Positions 20,232 through 29,686 are shown, counted from the stretch's first letter. The stretch: DNA of 41,542 nucleotides from Prochlorococcus sp. AG-347-L17 (GCA_003278925.1 QCCN01000015.1:1-41542), one strand, 5' to 3'. Notes: a model not told the origin generated them from the sequence alone. Numbers and translations are program-made.

Positions 20232-20744
20232 ATGAAAAAATTAGAAGATTTGATTCTCACGTATAAGGATTTTCCAAAAAAAGGGATTGATTTTAAGGAT
20301 GTTCTCGAAATTCTTCAATATCCAGATATTTTTCAGGAACTTATTTTAAAAATGTCTTCAAGTCAATTTTTAAAAAATGCTGAAGCAATAATTTCCATAG
20401 ATGCGAGAGGATTTATTTTTGGTTCTGCAGTTGCTCTAGAAATATCTAAACCCATGATTGTGGCACGAAAACCCGGAAAACTACCAGGACAAATATTAAC
20501 AAGAGAATATGATTTGGAATATGGAAAAAATTCTCTTTCAATACAAAGTAATGCCCTGAAAAAATTTAATTCTTTTGTAATCGTAGATGATTTATTAGCT
20601 ACAGGAGGAACAGTTGATTGTGTCTCAAGGTTGCTACAAGATCAAAGAAAGGAAATTCTGGGATTAATAACCGTTGTTGAATTGAAGAAATTGAAAGGTA
20701 GATTTAAACTTGATTTTCCAGTTAATTCAATTATTTCGATTTAA
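20232..20744 (+). CDS. apt: Adenine phosphoribosyltransferase
   Basis: The 170-residue cytosolic enzyme joins adenine and PRPP to AMP for purine salvage. Visible are the N-terminal FPKKGIDFKDV (FPxxGxxFxD of Apt), the IDARGFIFG segment with the purine pocket, RKPGKLPG of the flexible loop, and the PRPP-binding FVIVDDLLATGGTV (about 117-130). Length is normal. It is the first core gene right of the island. Confidence 0.95.
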   Translation: MKKLEDLILTYKDFPKKGIDFKDVLEILQYPDIFQELILKMSSSQFLKNAEAIISIDARGFIFGSAVALEISKPMIVARKPGKLPGQILTREYDLEYGKNSLSIQSNALKKFNSFVIVDDLLATGGTVDCVSRLLQDQRKEILGLITVVELKKLKGRFKLDFPVNSIISI

Positions 20745-20860
20745 AAAAAGTAAGTATAAATGAAATGAAAAATGGTAAGTTTATTTAATTTTTAAACATC
20801 AGTTTATAAATTTCTAAATTCGAAGATTAAAATTATAAAAATAATTTTAAAAAAGTGGAT

Positions 20861-20965
20861 TTATATCATTCCTACTGATCCTGCTGTGAAACCAACAGCA
20901 AGAAAAAATACGAATTCGAGTAAATCTCTTGGTAAAGAATTTACGATAAGACTTAGTTGAGTCAT
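20861..20965 (-). CDS. 34-residue single-helix membrane peptide
   Basis: The minus strand encodes MTQLSLIVNSLPRDLLEFVF then FLAVGFTAGSVGMI. One transmembrane helix covers about residues 16-33. AAGG lies 6 bp before the ATG. It resembles the small conserved membrane peptides of picocyanobacterial core genomes, though I cannot match it to a named photosystem or cytochrome subunit. Confidence 0.6.
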   Translation of the reverse strand: MTQLSLIVNSLPRDLLEFVFFLAVGFTAGSVGMI

Positions 20966-21151
20966 TTGACCTTGTGCTCCTCAGGTTTAATAAAAAAAAA
21001 TATAACTAATTATTTTTCCTGTCGAGAGAAATTAAAGTCTTTTTTTCTTTTTTCTAAAGATTTGAATATTTAATCTATAAAAGTTATTAAATTGATTAAT
21101 AAATATATGATCTATTGTTATTATAGATAATAGATTACGAGAAATTTATTG

Positions 21152-21322
21152 ATGGAGTATAAAAAAAAGTCTTTATCAAACCTTGATATAAAAAAAGATT
21201 ATGAAGAAATAGATACAAGGTTAGCTTCGGGCTGGTACGTCGATGATATAGATATTTCAAAAAAGAAAATTTATAAAACAAAAAAAACATCATTCAAAAT
21301 TTCTAAAAAAATTAATTTATAA
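21152..21322 (+). CDS. 56-residue basic protein
   Basis: The frame encodes MEYKKKSLSNLDIKKDYEEI then DTRLASGWYVDDIDISKKKI and a Lys-rich end. The middle (RLASGWYVDD) looks folded, and the ends are strongly basic. No domain is recognised. The high lysine content and size suit a small nucleic-acid-associated protein, but nothing proves that. Confidence 0.5.
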   Translation: MEYKKKSLSNLDIKKDYEEIDTRLASGWYVDDIDISKKKIYKTKKTSFKISKKINL

Positions 21323-21425
21323 AAATTTTTTCATAAATCATCAAAGAAGTTTATAAATTTTTTTTTAAAAACGTCATAAAATTAAAGATTTTGTTCCTCT
21401 AGCTAAATTTTAAAATCTAACTTCA

Positions 21426-23594
21426 TTAATATTTAAAATAATTTAACCATTTTTCAAGATATTGATTTGAATTTTTAAAATACTGTTCGTAATTTTTCCA
21501 TTTGTCTATTGATGATTTGTAAAGTGGTTGAACAACTTGTGAAGATGAGGGAGTATTTATTTTTTTTCTTCTGTAAGCTGTATCTCTATAATTTTTAATT
21601 TTCTCATCCCATTCTACGTTTAAAAAATCCAATATTCTTGAAATATGAGTGTCAAAATCATCTATCAAATCTTCATATTTGGAGGTAATAAAATTCATTT
21701 CTAATTTTGCCTTGTAGTCTATCCACATATTCATTGTCAAATTATAAATTTCAGAAGCCGATTCTATACTTCGAAAATTAGACATTGCATTATTAGGTTC
21801 AAATGATTGCTGGAAGCAAGACAATACAGTATCATAGGGATTTCTATGGGTAAAAATTATTTTTGAATTTGGAAATAATAAATTGATGAGAGGTAAGCAA
21901 ACAGTTTGAAATGGAAATTTATCAATTAATATTTTTGCATTTTTATTATCACAATTATTTATCAAAATTTCTAAATAGTAATTTCTTAAGAAATCTAGAT
22001 CATTCATACTTAATTCATGAAGTTCATCTAAAGAATATTTGAATTTTGATTTTATAACTTGCTCCACAGAATTAATTAGAGGTTTTTCTTCTATAACGTC
22101 AATTTCAGGATGACTTCTTAAGATGGTATCAAGCAATGTCGTCCCTGATCTTGGAAATCCTATTAAAAAAACAGGCGAAAAATTATTTTTATTTGAGGTG
22201 TTGTTTTTCACCATAAAATTTTTATTATCTAAATTTTTTCTATAGGTGTGAATGTAATTTTGGAAAATTTTTGGATTAAAATCCTCATACTTTAAATTAA
22301 GTTGACTTTTCTCAAAACATTTATACGCTTCATCATAATTTTTAACTTTTTCCTCAATAAATGCTCTAAAAGACCAATAAAGAAGATTTGTAGCATGATC
22401 AATATTTTTTATCCATTCATTATTTACTTGATCAATTAAATTTTTTGCTTTAACGAAATCCTTTTCTCTAAAGGAGATTCTAGCTTTAAACATTAGTATT
22501 TCATTAACAATGTTTTTATTTTCGTTTAAACTATCTATCTTGTTTTTTAATTTACTTATATTATTCGTTTTCTCGTAAAGCCTAAAAAGATTCCTAAATG
22601 CATAATTATAGTTTTTGTTAATTTCAATTGCACTAAGGAATAATTCTTCAGCCTCTGATAACTTATCTAAATCAATTTTAATTGACCCTAAATTAACATA
22701 AGCTAATTCAAATTTTGGATTATAAAATATTGCTTTTTCAGTGAATTTTTCTGCTTCAATAAGATCACCCTGCTTTGATAGAAGAGAACCAAGATTACTA
22801 TAAGCTAGGGAGAAATTTGATTTTAATTTAATAGCTTTTCGATAACATAATTCTGCATCCTTATTCTTCTTCTTCTTTGAAAGAATATTACCTAAATTGT
22901 TAAGTGCCATTGGTGAAGTTGGATTTATAGTGAGCGCTTTTTTTAAAAATTTCTCTCCTTCATCAATTTTTTCTAAATCATTTAAAACTGCACCTAAATT
23001 AGTTAATGCTATTTCGTGCATGGGATTTATTTCAAGTGCATTTCTCAAGAATTTTTCGGCTTCCTCAGGATTTCCTAAATCTTTTAGGACGCAAGCTAAA
23101 TTTACTAAAGAATTAATATCTTTTGAATTTATATCGGCACTTTTTCTCAAAAATTGCTCTGCCTTTTCAAAATCACCTTCTCCTATGTATATACCAGCCA
23201 AGTTTGAATATGCTTTTAAATAATTGGGATTTAATTCAATAGCTCTTTTTAATATTTTTTTTGCAATATCACTTTTTCCTTTAATAACTAATACACTCGC
23301 TAGGTTAGGGTATGCTTCTAAAGTGTTTGGGAATTTTTTTATTGACTCATCGAATAATAATATTGCTTTTTCAAACTGCTTTAATTGAGAATAAATGCTA
23401 CCTAGATTATTAAATACTCTAGGGTCATAAATTTTGTTTTTGATTAAAAAATTATATATTTCTGAAGCTTCTTTAATTTTCCCATTAGAGTGCAATATTA
23501 ATGCATTGGAAATTAATTTTTCTTTTTGCAAACTATTAGGTTTTTTTTCTATCTCCCTTTTGTTGATTCTATCTTTGTTCCCAAATCCTTTCAT
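21426..23594 (-). CDS. TPR-repeat sulfotransferase
   Basis: The 722-residue protein has about ten tandem TPR units (residues 30-340; for example NLGSIYSQLKQFEKAILLFD, NLASVLVIKGKSDIAKKILK). A C-terminal sulfotransferase domain follows. The PAPS 5'-phosphosulfate loop is GFPRSGTTLLD at about 479-489, and the 3'-phosphate-binding strand is KIIFTHRNPYDTVLSCFQQS. There is no signal peptide, so it is cytosolic. It probably moves sulfate from PAPS to a protein or glycan chosen by the TPRs. A relative lies at 25142, between the two porins. Confidence 0.85.
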   Translation of the reverse strand: MKGFGNKDRINKREIEKKPNSLQKEKLISNALILHSNGKIKEASEIYNFLIKNKIYDPRVFNNLGSIYSQLKQFEKAILLFDESIKKFPNTLEAYPNLASVLVIKGKSDIAKKILKRAIELNPNYLKAYSNLAGIYIGEGDFEKAEQFLRKSADINSKDINSLVNLACVLKDLGNPEEAEKFLRNALEINPMHEIALTNLGAVLNDLEKIDEGEKFLKKALTINPTSPMALNNLGNILSKKKKNKDAELCYRKAIKLKSNFSLAYSNLGSLLSKQGDLIEAEKFTEKAIFYNPKFELAYVNLGSIKIDLDKLSEAEELFLSAIEINKNYNYAFRNLFRLYEKTNNISKLKNKIDSLNENKNIVNEILMFKARISFREKDFVKAKNLIDQVNNEWIKNIDHATNLLYWSFRAFIEEKVKNYDEAYKCFEKSQLNLKYEDFNPKIFQNYIHTYRKNLDNKNFMVKNNTSNKNNFSPVFLIGFPRSGTTLLDTILRSHPEIDVIEEKPLINSVEQVIKSKFKYSLDELHELSMNDLDFLRNYYLEILINNCDNKNAKILIDKFPFQTVCLPLINLLFPNSKIIFTHRNPYDTVLSCFQQSFEPNNAMSNFRSIESASEIYNLTMNMWIDYKAKLEMNFITSKYEDLIDDFDTHISRILDFLNVEWDEKIKNYRDTAYRRKKINTPSSSQVVQPLYKSSIDKWKNYEQYFKNSNQYLEKWLNYFKY

Positions 23595-23947
23595 GCTTTT
23601 TGATCTTAAATAATTTAGAAACTGATTGGATTAAACTTAACTTTGAATTACTAAAAATGTTGCTCAAAAATCAATAATTCTTGTGAATTTCAACAATAAT
23701 GCCTGAAAAATTGATTATAAAGGACACAAATATTATCGTCACATTATTAAAAATTAATTTTATTGCTGTTCCATAGTTCCTATCAAATCCTTTTAATACC
23801 AATCAATCTCACGTATTTATGTTAATTCTTTTTTTAAAAAAAATCAAAAATTTAAGATTTGGGTTAAAAAGTATCCGTTGATACTTGAAATAATGATTAT
23901 TTTTACGTTATCTTAAGGTGTCCTTTAAATTTCGTGTGAGGAAATTT
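23595..23947. other. Upstream region of the first porin
   Basis: No gene is seen. The 5' leader ends with GTGTGAGGAAATTT before the ATG, and the second porin has GTGTGAGGAATTTTT, so this leader with its GAGG ribosome site is shared by both. I see no other structure here. Confidence 0.5.
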
Positions 23948-25006
23948 ATGAAGCTTTTCAAGAGCTTACTCGTGGCTCCTGCAACATTAGGCCTTCTAGC
24001 GCCTATGGCTGCATCAGCTAACGAAGTTACAATCAATGATTTTAACGCTGCAGAAGAAATTGCAGTAACAAATAGCCGTGTAGACGGTTTAGAGGCTAGA
24101 TTCAATAACCTTGAAGCTGGCGGATTCTCTGAGACAACTACAGCATCTTTCGGTGTTGATTTTCTTGTTGGTGCGGTTGACGGAGCTTCTTCTGAAGCTA
24201 CAGCTTTCAGCTACCAAATGGGTATCGGCTTAGAAACAAGTTTTACTGGTGAAGATGCACTTAGTGCAACTATTGACATAGGTAATGGTTCTGGTGCTGC
24301 TGCAGGTTCTGACGGTTTGAACTTTGATTCAACTTCAGACGTACTAACACTTGATGGTCTTACATACACATTCCCAGTAGGTGGTGCAACAGTTATGGTT
24401 GGTGACAACACTGACATTAGCGCTGTTTACACTGGAGCTTGTGCTTATAGTGCTTTCACTGACTACATGGGTAACTGTGGTACAGGTAGTTCAGTTGGAG
24501 TAGGTGGTAGTGGTTCTACTGCAGCAATGTCTTACGCTTTTGATAGCGGATTCTCACTAGCTGGTGGTGTTTCATCTGATCCTACAAAAATCCTAACTGA
24601 AGAAGGTACTGACATATACGGTATTGAAGCTGCTTACACTGCAGATTCATACGGAGTAGCAGTTGCTTATTCAGATAATGAATCATCAACTTTCTGGGGA
24701 GTTAATGGTATGTATGCTTTTGACTTCGCGACAATAAGTGCTGGTCTTGAGTCTGAAGATCCTGGATCTTCTACAAAGACAGGTTTCTTTGTTGGTCTAA
24801 GTTTCCCTGAAGTTGGAGCTGGTTCACTTGACATAGGTATGGGAACATCAGCTAACTATTCAAGTTCTGATACTGAGTACTACACCTACGAAGCTTCATA
24901 CTCTTATCCAATAAATGATGGCATGACAATCACTCCAGGTGTTTACATCAAAGAGGGTACAACTGATCAAACTGGTTTCGCAGTTAAAACATCATTTAGT
25001 TTCTAA
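23948..25006 (+). CDS. som: Som-type outer-membrane porin (copy 1)
   Basis: The 352-residue protein has a signal peptide (MKLFKSLLVAPATLGLLAPM..., cleavage near ASA-NE). After a short linker with a heptad-like stretch (NSRVDGLEARFNNLE), a Gly- and aromatic-rich beta-barrel begins at GGFSETTTASFGVDF and ends with the outer-membrane C-terminal Phe (KTSFSF). It lacks a full SLH domain, as is usual for Prochlorococcus porins. An open frame reaches 23918, but GAGG and the signal peptide fix the start at 23948. From residue 57 on it is identical to the second porin. Confidence 0.9.
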   Translation: MKLFKSLLVAPATLGLLAPMAASANEVTINDFNAAEEIAVTNSRVDGLEARFNNLEAGGFSETTTASFGVDFLVGAVDGASSEATAFSYQMGIGLETSFTGEDALSATIDIGNGSGAAAGSDGLNFDSTSDVLTLDGLTYTFPVGGATVMVGDNTDISAVYTGACAYSAFTDYMGNCGTGSSVGVGGSGSTAAMSYAFDSGFSLAGGVSSDPTKILTEEGTDIYGIEAAYTADSYGVAVAYSDNESSTFWGVNGMYAFDFATISAGLESEDPGSSTKTGFFVGLSFPEVGAGSLDIGMGTSANYSSSDTEYYTYEASYSYPINDGMTITPGVYIKEGTTDQTGFAVKTSFSF

Positions 25007-25078
25007 TTAAATTAATTTAATTATTAATTAAAACTACACACAGAAAAGACCTGCTCGTAGCAGGTCTTTTTTTTATTA
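24117..25078. repeat. 962-bp duplicated block, copy 1
   Basis: This block covers the porin barrel and the terminator. It appears identical to 27251-28212 by eye, at an offset of 3134 bp. Homology stops sharply on both sides: the signal peptide and linker codons differ. Confidence 0.9.
25047..25074 (+). terminator. Porin terminator (copy 1)
   Basis: AGACCTGCT, loop CGT, AGCAGGTCT, then a T-run: a 9-bp perfect stem 40 bp after the porin stop. It is a strong intrinsic terminator. Confidence 0.95.
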
Positions 25079-25141
25079 AAAAATTTTTAAAGTAAAATAA
25101 TTGTATTATTACTTTTAAAGTATTATTTCTTTTGAATTAAA

Positions 25142-26959
25142 ATGAAAGAGAATTCATCAGAAATAACGAAATATATTCAAATTGCAAGAAAGAAGCACAA
25201 AGAAGGGAATATATATCAAGCAAATGAAATTTACAAGAATTTAATTAATCAAAAAATTTATACATATGATTTACTTATTTCATACGGACTATTTTGTAAA
25301 GAGATTGATAATGTAAAGATTGCAAAAAACTTATTTTTTTTATCTATCAAGAAATATCCTTTTAAAATTAATTCATACATATTGCTTGCTGAAATTTTAA
25401 GAAAAGAGAACAATATTAATGATGCTTTAAAAATATTGTATGCAGCAAAAAAAATAGAAAAATTCAATTCTGAAATTGACTATAATTTATCTATCACACT
25501 TAAAACTGTTCAATCATTTAAGAAGGCAATAGTTTCTATTGATTCTGCTATAAACCAGAATCCTGATAATCAAATATATCAAATTTTAAAAGCCGATATA
25601 CTTATTGAATCATCAAAAAATGAAGATGCGAAAGAATTATTGCATAATTTGAAATTACCAAAAGATAGCATTTTATTTTTTCAGAGGGAAATTTTACTTT
25701 CAAAAATATTTATTAATGAAAATCAATATAGATTAGCTGAAGAGGTTCTTTTAGGATTAAAAGAATTATTTGGTAAAGAGAGAATTTTATACCTTAATCT
25801 GAGTGATCTTTATTTCAAAAATAAAGAATTAGAAAAAGGAATTTTAAATTTGAAAGAAGGCATTAAAATTTTTCCAAAATTTATTCCTTTGAGATTTAAT
25901 TTGGGAATTATGTACAGAAATTTAGGGTTAATAGAATTATCTATTAAGACGCATTTGGAAATCTTGTTAGATGATCAATTTAATTCAAATAGTTATTATG
26001 AATTATCAACTATGTACAATTTTTCTGATCATAATGAACAATTAAAAACTCTTCTAAATATTGAGATTGGAAACCTCTCACAAAAGGAAAAAATATATTT
26101 TTGTTTTTCAAAAGCAAATGTCTACCATAATAAAAAAGATTTTAAAAAAAGTGCATATTTTCTCAAAATAGCAAATGATGAAAAACTAAAGATTCAACCA
26201 TCTGATTTAAAAAGAAAGTTGAATACTGGTGAATACTTCAGGAATTTAAAGATAGATCAGAATTTAAATTTTGAGAAAGTAAAAGATAGCAATCGATATT
26301 TATTTATTGTTGGGATGCCTAGGTGTGGAAGTACATTGTTAGAAAGTATTTTAAGTCTTAATCCTGAAGTTAAAGATCTTGGAGAAGTTTCCTTTTTAGA
26401 GGAATCTCTTCAGAAATCGGATGATTTACTTGAAGTTAAAAATTTATATAAAGAAAAAGTCATGCTAATAAATTCAAAAAAGAAAATTTTTACAGATAAA
26501 AATTTGTTTAACTTTTTATATTGTCCAATTATCTATGAATTGTTTCCTAATGCAAGGATTATTCACTGCATTAGAAATCCACTTGATAATATTCTTTCAA
26601 TTTATAGAACTAACTTTTTAAATCAAAGTTTTTCAAGTTCTTTAAATGATATTTCTGATTTATATTTGTATCACATAGATCTTATGAATGAATATAAAGG
26701 CAAATTTGGGTCAAATATATATAGTTACGAGCATGAGAAGGTGGTTCAGAATCCTAAAGAAGCTATTTATGATTTAATAAATTGGCTTGATTGGGAATGG
26801 AGTAAAAAATATCTCTCACCTCAAAAAAATAAAAGAAGTGTATTTACCGCAAGTAGTGCTCAAGTTAGAAAAAAAATAAATTCCAACTCTTCAGGTTTTT
26901 GGAAAAAATATGAGGATTTGTTAGAACCTATTATTGAGCTGTTTCCCAAGTGCAATTAA
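25142..26959 (+). CDS. TPR-repeat sulfotransferase (second)
   Basis: The 605-residue protein has degenerate TPR helices (about residues 10-350) and a sulfotransferase domain. GMPRCGSTLLESILSLNPEV at about 391-410 is the PAPS loop, and ARIIHCIRNPLDNILSIYRT the 3'-phosphate strand. It ends SGFWKKYEDLLEPIIELF, like the 722-residue relative (SSIDKWKNYEQYFK). It lies between two nearly identical porins on the same strand, with a strong terminator before it, so it needs its own promoter. The target is unknown. Confidence 0.85.
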   Translation: MKENSSEITKYIQIARKKHKEGNIYQANEIYKNLINQKIYTYDLLISYGLFCKEIDNVKIAKNLFFLSIKKYPFKINSYILLAEILRKENNINDALKILYAAKKIEKFNSEIDYNLSITLKTVQSFKKAIVSIDSAINQNPDNQIYQILKADILIESSKNEDAKELLHNLKLPKDSILFFQREILLSKIFINENQYRLAEEVLLGLKELFGKERILYLNLSDLYFKNKELEKGILNLKEGIKIFPKFIPLRFNLGIMYRNLGLIELSIKTHLEILLDDQFNSNSYYELSTMYNFSDHNEQLKTLLNIEIGNLSQKEKIYFCFSKANVYHNKKDFKKSAYFLKIANDEKLKIQPSDLKRKLNTGEYFRNLKIDQNLNFEKVKDSNRYLFIVGMPRCGSTLLESILSLNPEVKDLGEVSFLEESLQKSDDLLEVKNLYKEKVMLINSKKKIFTDKNLFNFLYCPIIYELFPNARIIHCIRNPLDNILSIYRTNFLNQSFSSSLNDISDLYLYHIDLMNEYKGKFGSNIYSYEHEKVVQNPKEAIYDLINWLDWEWSKKYLSPQKNKRSVFTASSAQVRKKINSNSSGFWKKYEDLLEPIIELFPKCN

Positions 26960-27039
26960 TTAAATGGCTTAGCAGTTTTTGCAATTAATTTATTTTGCAC
27001 TAAAATAAATAGACAAATAATTCTGTGTGAGGAATTTTT

Positions 27040-28140
27040 ATGAAGCTATTTCAGCAATTATTGGTAGCTCCAGCGGCACTTGGTCTTTTATCTCCACTTT
27101 CTGCTTTTGCTTCCGAAGTTAATCTTGATGCTATTTCTAAATACTCTGAAGATAATTTAGAGATAGATGGAAATTTATTTAAACAAAACTCGCCAAATAA
27201 TACTTTACTCTCAGGAGGAGAAGGTTTAGTTGATGATAGCAGTGATATTACTGGCGGATTCTCTGAGACAACTACAGCATCTTTCGGTGTTGATTTTCTT
27301 GTTGGTGCGGTTGACGGAGCTTCTTCTGAAGCTACAGCTTTCAGCTACCAAATGGGTATCGGCTTAGAAACAAGTTTTACTGGTGAAGATGCACTTAGTG
27401 CAACTATTGACATAGGTAATGGTTCTGGTGCTGCTGCAGGTTCTGACGGTTTGAACTTTGATTCAACTTCAGACGTACTAACACTTGATGGTCTTACATA
27501 CACATTCCCAGTAGGTGGTGCAACAGTTATGGTTGGTGACAACACTGACATTAGCGCTGTTTACACTGGAGCTTGTGCTTATAGTGCTTTCACTGACTAC
27601 ATGGGTAACTGTGGTACAGGTAGTTCAGTTGGAGTAGGTGGTAGTGGTTCTACTGCAGCAATGTCTTACGCTTTTGATAGCGGATTCTCACTAGCTGGTG
27701 GTGTTTCATCTGATCCTACAAAAATCCTAACTGAAGAAGGTACTGACATATACGGTATTGAAGCTGCTTACACTGCAGATTCATACGGAGTAGCAGTTGC
27801 TTATTCAGATAATGAATCATCAACTTTCTGGGGAGTTAATGGTATGTATGCTTTTGACTTCGCGACAATAAGTGCTGGTCTTGAGTCTGAAGATCCTGGA
27901 TCTTCTACAAAGACAGGTTTCTTTGTTGGTCTAAGTTTCCCTGAAGTTGGAGCTGGTTCACTTGACATAGGTATGGGAACATCAGCTAACTATTCAAGTT
28001 CTGATACTGAGTACTACACCTACGAAGCTTCATACTCTTATCCAATAAATGATGGCATGACAATCACTCCAGGTGTTTACATCAAAGAGGGTACAACTGA
28101 TCAAACTGGTTTCGCAGTTAAAACATCATTTAGTTTCTAA
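27040..28140 (+). CDS. som: Som-type outer-membrane porin (copy 2)
   Basis: The 366-residue protein has its own signal peptide (MKLFQQLLVAPAALGLLSPL, cleavage near AFA-SE) and linker (VNLDAISKYSEDNLEIDGNL, which recalls a vestigial SLH start). From GGFSETTTASF on, the barrel is identical to copy 1. GAGG precedes the ATG in the same leader as copy 1. The different N-termini with identical barrels point to gene conversion and not to a fresh whole-gene duplication. Confidence 0.9.
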   Translation: MKLFQQLLVAPAALGLLSPLSAFASEVNLDAISKYSEDNLEIDGNLFKQNSPNNTLLSGGEGLVDDSSDITGGFSETTTASFGVDFLVGAVDGASSEATAFSYQMGIGLETSFTGEDALSATIDIGNGSGAAAGSDGLNFDSTSDVLTLDGLTYTFPVGGATVMVGDNTDISAVYTGACAYSAFTDYMGNCGTGSSVGVGGSGSTAAMSYAFDSGFSLAGGVSSDPTKILTEEGTDIYGIEAAYTADSYGVAVAYSDNESSTFWGVNGMYAFDFATISAGLESEDPGSSTKTGFFVGLSFPEVGAGSLDIGMGTSANYSSSDTEYYTYEASYSYPINDGMTITPGVYIKEGTTDQTGFAVKTSFSF

Positions 28141-28212
28141 TTAAATTAATTTAATTATTAATTAAAACTACACACAGAAAAGACCTGCTCGTAGCAGGTC
28201 TTTTTTTTATTA
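27251..28212. repeat. 962-bp duplicated block, copy 2
   Basis: It is the same as 24117-25078, including silent positions and the 3' untranslated part. The gene between the copies (25142-26959) is at risk of deletion by recombination of the two blocks. Confidence 0.9.
28181..28208 (+). terminator. Porin terminator (copy 2)
   Basis: Same 9-bp stem and T-run as at 25047-25074, part of the duplicated block. Confidence 0.95.
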
Positions 28213-28306
28213 TTTTATGAATAATTAAAAATTCTTTATTATTATTTATTCATAAAATAAGTACAAATTTTTAATTTGATAAAATTAAAGGAGTTATTTT
28301 TTATTA

Positions 28307-28435
28307 ATGACTCCGATATTTAAATGTTTGATTTGTAGAAAAGATATTGAAAGATCTACAAAGACATTTTGGAGTAAAAAAGGTCACTTATTATGTTCTA
28401 CCTGCTTAGATAATATAGATAAGAAGAGGATCTAA
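28307..28435 (+). CDS. 42-residue zinc-ribbon-like peptide
   Basis: The frame encodes MTPIFKCLICRKDIERSTKT then FWSKKGHLLCSTCLDNIDKK. Two CxxC pairs (CLIC at 7-10, CSTC at 30-33), 19 residues apart, would hold one zinc ion. GGAG lies 13 bp before the ATG. The protein is too small for an enzyme, so a binding or structural role is likely. Confidence 0.7.
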   Translation: MTPIFKCLICRKDIERSTKTFWSKKGHLLCSTCLDNIDKKRI

Positions 28436-28760
28436 AGTTTTTAAATTTAAAAAATATTTGGAGAATAGTATTTTTTAATCAAGTTTAGTGTTATACAGCA
28501 AAAAACCCTATGATTACTGGAATGAAATTATAAAGCCAAGACTTTCTTCAGTTCTTTCTGCCTTCAACCTATCGTTATTGATTTTTTGGTTTAATTTAAA
28601 ATAATTTGCAAAAAAAATAACCTCAATAAAGTGTAAAAATGAAGTATGAGGATTTCATTTCAATTTATTGAGGTTAATTTTGGTTAGATTTAATGGGTTG
28701 ATCTAACATCAAATAATTAACGATGTTAATAGCCAAATTTAAATTCTAGATGAATAAAAT
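28436..28760. other. Intergenic region with one large inverted repeat
   Basis: I see no gene. A 13-bp perfect inverted repeat (28618-28630 with 28664-28676) is the only clear structure and is listed separately. Confidence 0.5.
28618..28676. repeat. 13-bp inverted repeat with inner hairpin
   Basis: TAACCTCAATAAA at 28618-28630 pairs with TTTATTGAGGTTA at 28664-28676. Inside, AAATGAA and TTCATTT form a second stem. Together they would fold into one long hairpin with an internal bulge. There is no strong T-run on either side, so a simple terminator is unlikely. It could be a bidirectional terminator variant, an RNA processing element or part of a small RNA. Confidence 0.7.
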
Positions 28761-28868
28761 TTAAAACCAACCTGGAATGATTTGACCAGTAGTTACATAT
28801 GCACCAACTGCTGCAACGAAACCTAACATTGCTGCCCAACCATTAAAACGTTCTGCTTCAGGAGTCAT
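28761..28868 (-). CDS. hli: High-light-inducible protein (single helix)
   Basis: The minus strand encodes MTPEAERFNGWAAMLGFVAA then VGAYVTTGQIIPGW. ERFNGWAAMLGFVAA is the chlorophyll-binding helix of the Hli/LHC family, with the conserved Glu, Asn and Arg. The 35-residue length suits the short Prochlorococcus Hlis. It is a thylakoid protein that binds chlorophyll and carotenoid and protects photosystems under strong light. Confidence 0.95.
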   Translation of the reverse strand: MTPEAERFNGWAAMLGFVAAVGAYVTTGQIIPGWF

Positions 28869-29314
28869 GATTAAAAATAAATTGTTTATGTGAATCATTG
28901 TAACAGTAATTATGAAGCTTTGTAAAGTATTTTTTAGTTTTTTTGCAAGATTTCAATATTTAATAAAAATTATGCATATTTTTTACAGTATTGTCACAAG
29001 AATGTGTTTGGTGATGATTATTCCTTTGGTTTAGTAAGTATTGGTAGAAACAATTTCAGTTAATTCACAATAAGTTAATTGAACTTTTAAATAAATTTAA
29101 ATAGTACTCTCTGCAATCTTTATGATTTTCAAAACTATTTTATGATTAAAGTCCCCAAGGTTAGTTTTAGATATTTTAGATATATTTAGGACAAATTTGC
29201 TTAAAATTTAACTCAAAACATTAAATATCTTAAAGCTACAAGATTGTTAAGGTGTATTTTAAATTTTGGATATATTATCTTTTGCTTTTAATAAGATAAA
29301 CTCAATTAAAAATG
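28869..29314. other. Intergenic region upstream of hli
   Basis: I find no gene over 446 bp. The hli promoter must lie in its left part. Small RNAs are common in such gaps in Prochlorococcus, but I see no known motif or clear terminator here. Confidence 0.4.
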
Positions 29315-29386
29315 TGGGTCGCCTGAGATTCGAACTCAGGACCAGCCGGTTAAAAGCCGGATGCTCTACCGCTGAGCTAGCGACCC
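29315..29386 (-). tRNA. tRNA-Lys(UUU)
   Basis: The minus strand folds as GGGTCGC acceptor, D arm with GCTCAGCGGTAGAGC, anticodon arm CCGGC/GCCGG with loop TTTTAAC and anticodon TTT, and T arm CTGAG-TTCGAAT-CTCAG. It is 72 nt without encoded CCA. No partial copies of it were seen, so it is not used as an integration site here. Confidence 0.97.
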
Positions 29387-29563
29387 ATTTTGTAAAATCG
29401 AGTACATATGAAATTATCCCTTTTTAAGGTAAAAAAAACAACTTTTTATCTCAAGTTGAACAATAGAAAAACAATTCTTAACTTATGAGATAAAAAATTA
29501 AAATTTCTCTCTAAATTTACAGTTAAAAGTTAAAATGATCTAATAAATAATCGAATTTCTAAA

Positions 29564-29680
29564 ATGCTCAGAACAATCGTAGTTTTTGCCCCCATTATCG
29601 CTGCTTTAGCTTGGGTTGTGTTTAATATACAAAAACCAGCAAGAGAGCAATTCAATAGGGACTTTTTGGGAAAGGATTAA
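29564..29680 (+). CDS. psbY: Photosystem II protein Y
   Basis: The frame encodes [20 protein letters not shown] then [18 protein letters not shown]. The single helix with Pro, Ala, Trp and the following FNIxxPAxxQ is PsbY, a peripheral PSII subunit near cytochrome b559. At 38 residues the length is typical. The trmFO start codon follows 7 bp after its stop. Confidence 0.9.
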   Translation: MLRTIVVFAPIIAALAWVVFNIQKPAREQFNRDFLGKD

Positions 29681-29686
29681 TCCAAT

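Noticed and set aside
22897..23223. 108-codon plus-strand frame
   Set aside because: It is antisense to the TPR repeats of the sulfotransferase; its repetitive look comes from those repeats.
24211..27551. Two identical 68-codon minus-strand frames in the porins
   Set aside because: They are antisense to the duplicated barrel codons and are identical only because the barrels are.
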